Positions 1 through 8,700 of a DNA stretch of 11,726 bases are shown piece by piece. The notes under the pieces are model-generated. The model was not told the DNA's origin. It saw only the letters and a program-made list of their open reading frames with translations, and did no database searches. Position numbers and translations under genes: made by a program. This DNA is from Clostridia bacterium (GTDB taxonomy: Bacteria; Bacillota_A; Clostridia; Lachnospirales; Cellulosilyticaceae): positions 1 to 11,726 of the forward strand of contig JARBTY010000083.1 in the NCBI GenBank assembly GCA_029239935.1. Direction: 5' to 3'. Position 1 is the first letter of the stretch, and each line of letters opens with the position of its first letter.

Positions 1-552
1 AAAAAAGTTAATCTCAACACGGTGGAGCAAGCTATTCAAAATAAAATTGCTTATATTACAGAAGATCGTAAAGGGAATGGATTGATTTTAGATAATCCTA
101 TCTATATCAATACGACTCTCGCTAAATTAGATAAGGTAAGTAGGCATCAGGTTATTGATAGAGATCTTGAGGTTAATATTGCAAAACAATATAAAGAAAA
201 GCTTAAAACAAAATGTAACTCAGTTGAGCAAAATGTAGGCAGTTTAAGTGGCGGTAATCAGCAAAAGGTGCTGCTTAGCAAATGGATGTTTGCAGATCCA
301 GATATTATGATACTTGACGAGCCTACAAGAGGCATTGATGTTGGGGCTAAATATGAAATATATTGTATTATTAATGATCTTGTTGCTGAGGGCAAATCAG
401 TCATTATTATTTCTTCGGAGTTACCTGAAGTATTAGGTATGTGTGACCGTATTTATATTATGAATGAGGGTTCCATTGTAGGAGAACTTCCTCAAGCCCA
501 GGCTACTCAGGAAATTATCATGTCTCATATTTTAAAATCAAGTATAAATTAA
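1..552 (+). CDS. mmsA: Sugar ABC transporter ATP-binding protein, C-terminal part (MmsA/GguA/XylG type), 5' truncated by window edge
   Basis: This is the last 183 codons of a cytoplasmic ATPase that powers monosaccharide import; the frame is already open at base 1, so the start lies upstream. Family members have two fused nucleotide-binding domains and about 500 residues, and this is most of the second one. Visible motifs are the family-typical TEDRKGNGL stretch (bases 58-84), the ABC signature LSGGNQQK (244-267), Walker B IMILDEP (304-324), a D-loop region TRGIDVGAKYEIY, and ISSELPE, which in the RbsA/MglA/XylG family takes the place of the usual H-loop. The Walker A of this domain should lie upstream. 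It is followed after 15 bases by the permease gene, so the two are almost certainly co-transcribed. The MmsA/GguA assignment over XylG rests on overall resemblance of this stretch and of the permease; transported sugars in the family include xylose, arabinose, glucose and galactose. Confidence 0.93.
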   Translation, partial: KKVNLNTVEQAIQNKIAYITEDRKGNGLILDNPIYINTTLAKLDKVSRHQVIDRDLEVNIAKQYKEKLKTKCNSVEQNVGSLSGGNQQKVLLSKWMFADPDIMILDEPTRGIDVGAKYEIYCIINDLVAEGKSVIIISSELPEVLGMCDRIYIMNEGSIVGELPQAQATQEIIMSHILKSSIN

Positions 553-567
553 AGGAGAATAAGTACT

Positions 568-1719
568 ATGACTAAAACAAAGGAAATGTTGAAAAAGAAT
601 TCAATGCTTATTGCAGTAGTGATTGTAACTTTGTTTTTCACGATACAAACAGGCGGAACGTTACTTGCACCTCAAAATCTTAATAACTTAATTGCTCAAA
701 ACGGCTATGTTGTGATTTTAGCAGTTGGGATGTTAATGTGTATTTTAACAGGTGGTAATATAGATTTATCGGTTGGTTCTGTAGTGGCATTAGTAGGTGC
801 TGTAGCAGGAACGCTTATTGTTAATATGAAGATGAATATCGTAATGGCTATTTTGATTTGTTTAGGAGTTGGTATCGCTATAGGTGTTTGGCAAGGGTTT
901 TGGATTGCTTATGCAAGGATACCTGCTTTTATTGTTACGTTAGCAGGAATGCTTTTATGGCGAGGTGTTGCACTGATTGTTTTAGATGGGCTTACCATCT
1001 CAGCTTTTCCAGAAAGCTATTTAGCTCTTTTTAATAGTTATATTCCTGATATTTTTGGTGGAACAATTAATACGCTATGCTTAGTTGTAGGTGTTGTTAT
1101 ATGTGTCCTCTACATAATAGCTAGTATTCTTAACCGTATGGATAAAGTCAAAAAAGGCTATGCTGTAGAATTAATGGGCGTTTTAATTAGTAAAACGGTT
1201 GTTGTTTGTGCTATTATTTTAGCTACGGCCTATTCTTTAGCTTATTATAAAGGTATTCCAGCCATTTTAATTATCCTTGCAGTCATTGTCGTAATCTATA
1301 GTTATTATACTTCTAAAACTGTTCCAGGTCGTCACCTCTATGCGCTTGGGGGCAATGAAAAGGCTGCTAGGCTTTCAGGGATTAATACAAATAAAGTACT
1401 TTTCTTTGCTTATGTGAATATGGCTTTTTTAAGTGCTGTAGCAGCACTTGTATGTGTAGCACGTTTTAATTCGGCGGCGCCTACTGCTGGAACCAACTAT
1501 GAGCTTGATGCGATTGGTTCATGTTTTATTGGGGGAGCTTCAGCTTATGGAGGAACTGGTACCGTGGGAGGTGCAGTAATTGGAGCGATTTTCATGGGTG
1601 TTCTTAACAATGGTATGTCCATCATGGGTATCGACTCAAACTTCCAAAGAGCAGTTAAAGGACTTGTTTTATTAGCTGCTGTTGCATTTGATGTATTATC
1701 TAAACAGAAAAGTAAATAG
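568..1719 (+). CDS. mmsB: Monosaccharide ABC transporter permease (MmsB/GguB/XylH type)
   Basis: A 383-residue integral membrane permease of the BPD_transp_2 (ribose/xylose/galactose) family that forms the sugar channel for the ATPase encoded just upstream. The N-terminus has a short basic stretch, then a first membrane helix at about residues 13-30; about ten hydrophobic segments follow. Diagnostic motifs are GGNIDLSVGSV (about 62-72), WQGFWIAY followed by PAFIVTLAGMLLWRG, the cytoplasmic loop YALGGNEKAARLSGI, and the ATPase-contact region IGGASAYGGTGTVGGAVIGA. The length matches MmsB/XylH (about 380-395) rather than the shorter RbsC (about 320), because of an extra hydrophobic segment near residues 165-245. 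The start ATG has AGGAG at 553-557 with 10 bases of spacing. The periplasmic-type sugar-binding lipoprotein that completes such systems is not in the window and probably lies upstream of the ATPase. Confidence 0.94.
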   Translation: MTKTKEMLKKNSMLIAVVIVTLFFTIQTGGTLLAPQNLNNLIAQNGYVVILAVGMLMCILTGGNIDLSVGSVVALVGAVAGTLIVNMKMNIVMAILICLGVGIAIGVWQGFWIAYARIPAFIVTLAGMLLWRGVALIVLDGLTISAFPESYLALFNSYIPDIFGGTINTLCLVVGVVICVLYIIASILNRMDKVKKGYAVELMGVLISKTVVVCAIILATAYSLAYYKGIPAILIILAVIVVIYSYYTSKTVPGRHLYALGGNEKAARLSGINTNKVLFFAYVNMAFLSAVAALVCVARFNSAAPTAGTNYELDAIGSCFIGGASAYGGTGTVGGAVIGAIFMGVLNNGMSIMGIDSNFQRAVKGLVLLAAVAFDVLSKQKSK

Positions 1720-1746
1720 AGGTAATTAGAGTAAGGGGGTAAGGAT

Positions 1747-3771
1747 ATGCTAATGAAATTTAAGCATCTTAAACCAGCTTTATCATCAAAAACAAAATTT
1801 GTACCTATCAAAAGGTATTTAATTACAATTTGTATTCTTTTTGCGACTATTCCACTCCTTATTGTTAATTACCTATCGTATTCTATTTCTGAAAATGCAT
1901 TAAAAACTACAAGTGAACAGCTCACAATACAAATGGTTAATCAAATAGGGATTAATGTGAATAGTTTTATAGGTGGAGTTGAGAATAATGTGGCTGAATT
2001 TGTTGTATCCAATTTGGTGCAAAACAATGCCTTAGCCCATTATTTCTCTGATGATTCAAAAGCTAAACGGGATGCTACGCAGGGGATTTCTAAAGCCATT
2101 AATTCTTTGGAAAGCTTAAGTAGTACCGTTGAAAGTGCGCATATCGTTTTGGGGGAAGATGAGATTATTTCTAGTATGACGGATGTAAATAAAAAAGATG
2201 TTCTCGGAGTAAAGGATTTAAAAGGGGGAGGCGGTCTTGTATGGCAGAAGGGACTAGGGACTTCTGTAGATTCGCTTTATGTGATTAGAGAGGTTATTGC
2301 AAGTGCTAATAAAGGGAAAGGCATCATTTGCGTGGAGATTAGTCAGGAGAGTATTTCTACTATTTTTAATAACATTGAACTGCTAGAAGGTTCTGCGCTG
2401 ACACTCATTGATAACAATAAAAAAACTATCTATAGCAATCAATCAGAAAATCTGAGTATAGATGAAACGCTTTGGACTATGATTAATGAGCAGAAAGATT
2501 TAAAAACCATATTTAGCGAGGATACTTTAACGACTTATGTTACCCTTTCTAATGGCTGGAAACTTATCGCTCAAATTCCAGAGCGTTCGCTTACTAAGCA
2601 GCTTACTGGGGTCACGGTTTACATATTTATTCTGATTATAATCACTGCGCTTATAGCCATTATAGTGGGTCGAGCGATTGCTAAGAAGTTTTCAGATCCT
2701 ATTGTTGACCTCATGAGGTTTATGAAAAAGGCAGAAGAAGGAGATTTAACCATTCAAATTGAACCTAAAGGCAATAATGAGATTACGAGATTATGCATCA
2801 GTTTTAATCATATGGTTACTAATATACAAAGCTTATTAAAACAAACAAAAACAGTCGTTGATAATAGCTTACAGGATAGTAAACTTTTAGCACAGTCTAC
2901 ACAGTATTCTGTAGAAACATTTAATCAATTAGCCCATTCTGTAAACGATATTGCGGATGGAACAACCAATCAGGCGATTAATGCACAAAAAGGGGCAGCA
3001 GCTATGGAGACCTTATCAGAGGGGATTCAGCAAGTGATGCAAAGAAGTAGCACTATTTATGAAAACAATCAGGGGGTAAGAGCACTCCTTGAAGAAGCTA
3101 CGGACTGCATTGGGCTTCTAAGGACAACGATGATTTCTTCTGCTAAAATGTTTGCAAATATTGAGAGCAGTATTTTAGAGCTGGGCAGATTGAATAAGGG
3201 AATAGAGGACATGATGCATCTTGTAAATAATATAAGCAATCAAACGAACCTATTAGCACTTAATGCCAGTATTGAGGCTGCCCGTGCGGGGGAAGCGGGC
3301 AAAGGCTTTGCTGTGGTTGCTAATGAGGTAAGGCGTTTAGCAGAACAATCTAGATCTTCGACATCTCAGGTGCAGCGGACACTTATTAAAATTCAAGAAA
3401 ACAACCTAAGCACCAATGAGCTTATTAAGGACTCAAATCATATTTTTAATAGTCAAGAGAAGGCGGTTGAGAAAGCTTCTGAGATTTTCTCCAGTATTAT
3501 AGATACACTAAAAATGATGGATACTGAACTAAGTGACATTAATAGTCAGATTGGCAATATAAAGGTTTTAAAGGATGAAACACTTACAGAAATCACTAAT
3601 ATTACTTCTATTGCTCAAGAATCTGCGGTGGCTACTGAGGAAGTAAATGCCTTAAGTGAAGAGCATACTAATACTATTAAAGATCTATCAAAGCTGTTTA
3701 ATAGATTGACTGACACGATGTGCGCACTTGATACCTCTATTCAATTGTTCAAATTAGATTCTAGAGGTTAA
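1747..3771 (+). CDS. Transmembrane methyl-accepting chemotaxis protein
   Basis: A 674-residue chemoreceptor that would signal through CheA/CheW to the flagellar motor. Layout by residue: cytoplasmic basic N-terminus; TM1 about 24-46; an extracellular sensor of about 240 residues (47-287), of a size and placement typical of Cache-type sensors; TM2 about 289-311; HAMP about 308-362 ([20 protein letters not shown] is typical); then a long coiled-coil signalling domain whose conserved hairpin tip is at 498-534 ([19 protein letters not shown] followed by [17 protein letters not shown]). There is no C-terminal NWETF-type CheR-tethering pentapeptide, as is usual in Firmicutes. The start at 1747 is preferred because AAGGGGGT (1733-1740) sits 6 bases upstream; a second ATG at 1753 is possible. 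Only 27 bases separate it from the permease stop and no terminator lies between, so it belongs to the sugar-transport operon. The ligand is unknown; a sugar or sugar-loaded binding protein is an inference from context. Confidence 0.95.
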   Translation: MLMKFKHLKPALSSKTKFVPIKRYLITICILFATIPLLIVNYLSYSISENALKTTSEQLTIQMVNQIGINVNSFIGGVENNVAEFVVSNLVQNNALAHYFSDDSKAKRDATQGISKAINSLESLSSTVESAHIVLGEDEIISSMTDVNKKDVLGVKDLKGGGGLVWQKGLGTSVDSLYVIREVIASANKGKGIICVEISQESISTIFNNIELLEGSALTLIDNNKKTIYSNQSENLSIDETLWTMINEQKDLKTIFSEDTLTTYVTLSNGWKLIAQIPERSLTKQLTGVTVYIFILIIITALIAIIVGRAIAKKFSDPIVDLMRFMKKAEEGDLTIQIEPKGNNEITRLCISFNHMVTNIQSLLKQTKTVVDNSLQDSKLLAQSTQYSVETFNQLAHSVNDIADGTTNQAINAQKGAAAMETLSEGIQQVMQRSSTIYENNQGVRALLEEATDCIGLLRTTMISSAKMFANIESSILELGRLNKGIEDMMHLVNNISNQTNLLALNASIEAARAGEAGKGFAVVANEVRRLAEQSRSSTSQVQRTLIKIQENNLSTNELIKDSNHIFNSQEKAVEKASEIFSSIIDTLKMMDTELSDINSQIGNIKVLKDETLTEITNITSIAQESAVATEEVNALSEEHTNTIKDLSKLFNRLTDTMCALDTSIQLFKLDSRG

Positions 3772-3787
3772 TGATTTAGTTTAAAAT

Positions 3788-3837
3788 ACCCTATAAAATA
3801 GACAAGGATACAAAGTCTATTCTATAGGGTGTTTTTT
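3788..3837 (+). terminator. Rho-independent terminator of the transporter-chemoreceptor operon
   Basis: The arm at 3788-3803 pairs with 3815-3830 at 15 of 16 positions (the only mismatch is A3796 against C3822), enclosing an 11-base loop at 3804-3814. It is followed immediately by G and six T's (3832-3837). The hairpin begins 17 bases after the chemoreceptor stop codon, so it ends the upstream operon and separates it from the rhodanese-fusion gene. Confidence 0.92.
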
Positions 3838-3867
3838 ATGCTAAAATTCATCAGATTACGCGTTTGT

Positions 3868-3908
3868 GAAAAATTGTCTAGAAAAAATTGTCTAGAAAAA
3901 ATTGTCTA
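3868..3908 (+). repeat. Three tandem direct repeats, unit (G)AAAAAATTGTCTA
   Basis: The copies are 3868-3880 (13 bases, five A's after the G), 3881-3894 and 3895-3908 (14 bases each, six A's). Apart from the one missing A in the first copy they are identical. The units are head-to-tail with no spacer, so the TTGTCTA cores recur every 14 bases, slightly more than one helical turn. They lie upstream of the rhodanese-fusion gene and could be iterated regulator sites or simple slippage; nothing in the sequence decides between these. Confidence 0.85.
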
Positions 3909-3931
3909 AACTTGTTTTGGGACAAAATAAT
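3902..3931 (+). promoter_or_regulatory. Possible sigma-A promoter (TTGTCT - 18 - AATAAT)
   Basis: TTGTCT at 3902-3907, inside the third direct repeat, matches the -35 consensus at 4 of 6 positions. AATAAT at 3926-3931 matches the -10 consensus at 5 of 6, with an 18-base spacer. The match is weak because the first T of the -10 box is missing. A promoter is needed somewhere after the strong terminator at 3837, and this is the best candidate seen; TTGTTT (3912) with TATGTT (3934) is an alternative. Confidence 0.25.
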
Positions 3932-4065
3932 GCTATGTTCTTTTGAAATAAATATACAATAGGTCAAAAATATGAAGGGGACTAAAAACAAAGTCCTATC
4001 TGCAACATGATATAGTAAATATAAAGATGTTGTTTATCTGATTTAAAGGGGAGGAAACGTAAATA

Positions 4066-4089
4066 ATGTACGGCGTTTTGAGCAATTAA
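4066..4089 (+). other. Possible 7-codon leader ORF (MYGVLSN)
   Basis: An ATG at 4066 is followed by six sense codons and TAA at 4087-4089. GGGGAGG at 4048-4054 lies 11 bases upstream, which is longer than ideal. The ORF ends 49 bases before the next gene's start. The Shine-Dalgarno-like sequence is the only reason to notice it; the peptide has no run of a single amino acid that would suggest classical attenuation. It may be chance. Confidence 0.2.
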
Positions 4090-4138
4090 GTTAATTCGTC
4101 ATAGAGATGAATCTTTAAATCTAAAAGGAGGCACTGGT

Positions 4139-5488
4139 ATGTTTTTTAAGGCTAATAAAAGTATAAATTGGCAAAAGTTATGGATGATATTAATTTTTCT
4201 GATGCTAATATCAGGCAGTTATTGGATGAGTACAAAGTTAGTAGGCAAAGCAATCAATGATCCAAGCAAAGATATAGGGCTGAAATCCTCTAATAAAACA
4301 GTTCAATTAGTTTCGCCAGAGGGGTATCGTACTGCAGCGGCTAATGGGACATATTTTTTTGCTGCAGGGACTAAGGGAAGGATAGACAAGATAACACTGG
4401 ATAAAAAAACAACTAGAGTGCCCGTACCTACAAAGGTAGATTTAAATGATATATGTATTGAAAATGGAATAACAGTTGTTGTTGGTATGAACGGAGTTAT
4501 ACTTTCAAGTAGAGATGGAGAGGCTTTTAAAGTTTCAAATACAGGCATAGATTTTACTATTTTTGAAGTTGCATATTTTAATGGGAAGTTTGTAGCGTCT
4601 TCGGAAAAAGGAGTTATATTGACTTCAAGAGATGGTTTGCTGTGGGACAAGTATCAGCTGGATACAGATAAGAATATCATTGGTATTGCAGCTAATACAC
4701 AACGTATTATGGCCATCACCAGAGAAAGTGATATTTTTATAAGCTCTGATATGAATAAATGGCAAGAAAAGAACTTTAATGGGTATTATAAAGCATCCTA
4801 TGATCCATGTATTTTTGGAAAAATTAGTGTTGTAGAAAACACGTTTTTTATATCAGGACAACAAGAGAAGAATCCTAGTATACCGTTTGTTATGTATTCA
4901 GATGACAATGAATTTTGGACATTTACACCATTTGATAAGATTGATGACAAAGAGATAGATGATAAATTTAATTTAAAGATAAATGGTGTAGCTAGGAATG
5001 TTGACGAACTTGTTGCAGTATGTGACAACGGGAAGCTTTTAACTATTACGAGTTGTTCTGTTTGTAATAAGCTCTCAGACATCCAAACAGCAGATTTAAA
5101 TGATTTGGCAAGTATCGATGGTAAACTTTTAGTTGTTGGTGATAATTTTACGTTTGATTTAGTTGATAATATAACTATACGTCAGTTTAATATTCAACCT
5201 GAACAAGCGAAAAATGATATAGATAACGGAGCATTTATTGTAGATGTCCGTACAAAAGAAGAATTTGATGAATTACATATAACAGGAGCTGTCAATATTC
5301 CTGTTAATCAAATTGAGGATAAACTAATTAAAACTATCCCAGATACGGATGCACAAATTATTTTTTATTGTGCAAAAGGAGTTCGAGCCCAGACTGCATT
5401 AGAAAAGGCATTAAGCCTAGGATACAAAAAAGTTAATAATTTAGGCAGTATTAAAGATTGGCCATATGAGGCTGAAGCATCACAATAA
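4139..5488 (+). CDS. Membrane-anchored Asp-box/YCF48-like repeat protein with C-terminal rhodanese domain
   Basis: A 449-residue protein with a single N-terminal membrane helix at about residues 13-31 after a basic start, so the rest is probably outside the cell. Residues about 55-345 hold degenerate beta-propeller-like repeats: NGVILSSRDGEAF (118-130), KGVILTSRDGLLW (157-169), SDIFISSDMNKW (197-208) and YSDDNEFWTF (253-262) share the S-x-D-x(3,4)-W/F pattern of Asp-box (BNR) or YCF48-like blades. Residues about 350-446 are a rhodanese domain with DVRTKEEF (369-376), the ITGAVNIPV strand and an intact active-site loop CAKGVR with Cys411. Rhodaneses move sulfane sulfur or are protein-interaction modules; which applies here cannot be told. 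Five more cysteines include a CxxC at 306-309. The start is fixed by AAGGAGG (4125-4131), 7 bases upstream. I do not recognise a named family for the whole protein, and its link to the neighbouring hydrolase gene is positional only. Confidence 0.85.
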   Translation: MFFKANKSINWQKLWMILIFLMLISGSYWMSTKLVGKAINDPSKDIGLKSSNKTVQLVSPEGYRTAAANGTYFFAAGTKGRIDKITLDKKTTRVPVPTKVDLNDICIENGITVVVGMNGVILSSRDGEAFKVSNTGIDFTIFEVAYFNGKFVASSEKGVILTSRDGLLWDKYQLDTDKNIIGIAANTQRIMAITRESDIFISSDMNKWQEKNFNGYYKASYDPCIFGKISVVENTFFISGQQEKNPSIPFVMYSDDNEFWTFTPFDKIDDKEIDDKFNLKINGVARNVDELVAVCDNGKLLTITSCSVCNKLSDIQTADLNDLASIDGKLLVVGDNFTFDLVDNITIRQFNIQPEQAKNDIDNGAFIVDVRTKEEFDELHITGAVNIPVNQIEDKLIKTIPDTDAQIIFYCAKGVRAQTALEKALSLGYKKVNNLGSIKDWPYEAEASQ

Positions 5489-5532
5489 ATACCTAAGGGT
5501 AATCGCATTTATCTTAATCATACAGATTTAAA

Positions 5533-5549
5533 TTGTATAGATTATACAA
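5533..5549. promoter_or_regulatory. Perfect palindrome TTGTATA-GAT-TATACAA, candidate operator
   Basis: Seven-base arms 5533-5539 and 5543-5549 are exact reverse complements around a 3-base spacer. It sits 45 bases after the rhodanese-fusion stop and 164 bases before the hydrolase start. No T-run follows and the arms are AT-rich, so it is not a good terminator; a site for a dimeric regulator of the hydrolase gene is more plausible. AT-rich DNA produces such palindromes by chance fairly often. Confidence 0.35.
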
Positions 5550-5568
5550 ATGCTCACCAATAAAATAA

Positions 5569-5598
5569 TTGTAAAGGAGGAATGGGAAGAAGGATAAT
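5569..5598 (+). promoter_or_regulatory. Possible promoter for the GH3 gene (TTGTAA - 18 - GATAAT)
   Basis: TTGTAA at 5569-5574 matches the -35 consensus at 4 of 6 and GATAAT at 5593-5598 matches the -10 consensus at 5 of 6, with an 18-base spacer. Transcription would begin near 5605, leaving a leader of about 110 bases. The palindrome at 5533-5549 would lie just upstream of the -35 box, where an activator could bind. No terminator is visible between the previous gene and this one, so read-through is also possible. Confidence 0.25.
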
Positions 5599-5712
5599 AT
5601 AAAGTGAAAATTTTCTACTACCTTAAATCTGTATTGTTGTGGAAGTTCGGTGAGCTAAGTATCACTAATCATTTATGCCAATACAAATTAAGGAAATTAA
5701 GGAGAAGGGGGA

Positions 5713-8700
5713 ATGAGAAAAATGTCGAAAAAAAGAAAGAGAATTTTTTCTGCTGCTTTAAGTTTGAGTTTATGTGTAAGTATATTAGGTCAAATACCAC
5801 TCACTACTTATGCCAATGAAAGTGAAGAAAGTCAAACTTTACAACAAAGTACATCATCAAGTGGAGGTGGAGGTGGAAGTGTAGGTGGGGAAGCAACTCC
5901 TATTTATAGTGATTACAATAACTATTCTTTTGAAGAACGAGCTGCAGATATGATTTCAAAAATGTCAATTACGCAAAAGGCATCTCAAATGAATGGTAGC
6001 GCATCACCATCAATTACTCTATCAGATGGGAAAGTAATTCCAGCCTATGGTTGGTGGAACGAAGCATTACATGGGGTTGCGCGTTATCAATATAATGGAT
6101 CAGGTAATGCAACTACTGTCGCAAATGCTACTTCATATCCAATAGGATTGTCATTAGGAAGTTCATGGGATCCAGAACTTATGTATAAGGTAGCGGTTGC
6201 CATTGGTGATGAGGCTCGTGACACAGCGCCAGATAGTAATAGGATGTTAACCTTTTACTCCCCTACAATAAATTTGGCACGTGATACGCGTTGGGGGAGG
6301 ACTGATGAAACTTTTTCAGAAGATCCATTATTAACATCTGAAATAGCTGGCCAGTTTGTTAATGGTTTTGAAGGAAAGAATATGGATGGTAGTCTAATAG
6401 ATCCAAATGGCTATTTGAAGTCTATCACTACAATAAAACATTATACAGCTAATAACTCTGAAGTTAACCGTCTAAATGGAAGCTCTGATGTAACTGACAG
6501 AGAACTTAGGGAATTTTACACTAAGCCATATCGGGATATTATAAAAAAGACTGATGCGCAATCTATCATGAATTCTTATAATGCTGTTAATGGCGTACCA
6601 GTTACACTAAGTCAATATATAATGGAAACATTACTTCGCCAAACATTTGGCTTTACTGGGTATGTTACGACGGACTGTGACAGTATAGCTATGGCAGTTA
6701 ACTCAAGTAGACAGAACTATACCTATCCAGGAACAAGTAGAGCAATGACCTCACAAGAAGGTTATGCATGGGCAGCAATGTTTGGAGTGGATCTCGTGTG
6801 TAACGCAGGATATACTGGTTCAAGTTATGGCGCACAGCTTCCTGGAGCAGCAGCAGCAAAGGTTCCTACACCAGAAGGAATATTCACTGAAAATGCTATC
6901 GATATAAATCTGCTTAATCTTTATACAGCACGTATGAAGTTAGGTGAATTTGATGATACAGTGAGAGATAGCTTTGGACAAATACAATCATCTACAAATA
7001 GGGTAACTTGGTATGATGATGCAATAGAGAGAAGAAAAGGTTACAACGAGGATGGCTCGTTATGGACTTTTGATAGTGGTACTAATGGAGATGGAAAAAA
7101 TATGACTCAAGAAAGACTTGATATTGCTCGCGAATCAGCAGCAGCATCTTTGATCATGTTGAGAAATAATCCAGTTGCTACAAATAGCAATAATCCAGTA
7201 TTGCCAGTATCTGTTCCAACAACTGGGGATTTTAAAGTTGTTGTATATGGGCCTAATGCAAATTACAATACATCTAGCAATAGCTTTTACTTAGGCGGAT
7301 ATTCTTCAAATACAGGAGCAAGTATGATTGCCAAAATGGTAAATCCATATAATGGTATCAAAGCTGAGATTCAGAAGATTAACCCTAATGCAGTAGTTGA
7401 ATGGAAAAAAGGTTTTACAAATACTGGATCGGTTTATGCAAACATGACAACATTAAATCAAGATGAGATTAATCTGGCTTCAGGATATGATTTAGCTATT
7501 GTTTGCTTGGGTACAGAAGCTGCACAAGCAAATGAAGATGCTGATAGAGGCGGAAATACTAGTCCAAATAACCTTTTGCCAGGTGCACAAATTCAGCTAG
7601 CTAATGCTGTAGCTGAAGCTAATCCTAAAATGGTAACTGTTATTGAAAGTACAAGCACAGATGACTTATCTACACTAAGTTCAAAAGTTCCAGCACTGTT
7701 ATGGAGTGGCTATAATGGTCAAGTTAAAGGATTAGGATTAGCTGATGTTTTATTAGGCAAATATAATCCAAGTGGACGTACATCTACTTTATGGTTTGCA
7801 AATAATCAATTCCCAAGTATTAGAAGTTATAGAATTACTCCGGGTATGGATACTTTTAGAACAGGTAACAGCAAAAGTACTCTTACTAGTGAAAATTCTC
7901 CAGGTCGTACCTATATGTATTATGATGGATCAAAAGGAGAGCCACTGTATCCATTTGGATATGGACTAAGCTATTCAACTTTTGAGTATTCTAATATGGT
8001 AGTAACAGGTTTGGGCCAAGGAGATGCAGTAAATGCAAACGGATCTATTCAAGTTTCTTGTGATATAAAAAACACAAGTAACAGGGATGGACATGAAATC
8101 ATAGAACTTTATGCTTCAACTCCTGATTCCACAAAAACAGGTGCTGAAATACGACCGATTAAACGTCTTGTAGGTTTCAAAAAAGTGATGATAAAAGCAG
8201 GAGCAACAGAAAAAGTTACTTTAAATCTTAATATACCAGACTTGCGTTTCTATGATGAAACTGCTGGAAAATGGGTTATTGATAATGGAAGATATAATCT
8301 GCACTTCAGTACATCCAATAGAAATTCAGATATTAAACTTAATAAAGATATCAATGTTTCAGGAGTCTTAACTCCAAAAGTAAGTGTTGTTACAGCAAAA
8401 CCAAGTCAAGAGGGTGACGCAGGACTAGATATTCCAAGAAGAGTATTCTTCGAAAAGGGTAAAAAGGTAGTTCCACAAATCACTGTGGCTATGAGCGATG
8501 ATACACTGTATGGACATATAGCAAAAGGTCAAAGTAAAGATATGCCAGCTGGAATGACTGTGAAATATAGCAGTAATAGACCAAGTATTGTCTCAGTGGC
8601 AGCAGATCAAACAATTACTTGTGCTCAGCCAGGGGTTGCAACAATTACGGCAACTGTTGAATACAATGGACAAAGCAGTCAGACAGATTTTATCGTATAT

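Larger units (their letters stand above)
3838..4138 (+). other. Non-coding leader between operon terminator and the rhodanese-fusion gene
   Basis: About 300 bases with no convincing protein gene. In order it holds three tandem TTGTCTA-ending repeats (3868-3908), a possible promoter overlapping the third repeat, and a GACAA at 3921-3925 in inverted orientation to the TTGTC of the repeats. Two weak hairpins follow: GGACT 3979-3983 with AGTCC 3992-3996, and CAACAT 4003-4008 with ATGTTG 4027-4032. A purine-rich GGGGAGG lies at 4048-4054 before a 7-codon ORF, and a strong AAGGAGG at 4125-4131 serves the downstream gene. No known riboswitch class is recognised. Confidence 0.6.

Noticed and set aside
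1545..1811. Minus-strand open frame across the permease end and chemoreceptor start
   Set aside because: It is antisense to two well-supported genes and its peptide is a composition artefact of the permease's Gly/Ala-rich sequence.
3868..3908. Short tandem repeats considered as a CRISPR array
   Set aside because: The units are only 13-14 bases, directly abutting, with no spacers and no cas genes nearby.
4303..5082. Two minus-strand open frames (4303-4650 and 4798-5082)
   Set aside because: Both are antisense to the rhodanese-fusion gene, with no recognisable protein features.
5533..5549. Palindrome considered as a terminator for the rhodanese-fusion gene
   Set aside because: The stem is 7 bp and almost entirely A/T, and it is followed by AATGCTCACC rather than a T-run.
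5604..5819. Open frame of 71 codons starting with GTG just before and overlapping the GH3 signal peptide region
   Set aside because: It overlaps the first 36 codons of the GH3 gene in another frame, its peptide resembles nothing recognisable, and the overlapping half is simply the out-of-frame reading of the signal peptide. The GH3 start has the better ribosome binding site.
7772..7969. 65-codon open frame inside the GH3 gene
   Set aside because: It lies wholly within the conserved end of the GH3 C-domain in a different frame and has no sign of its own function.
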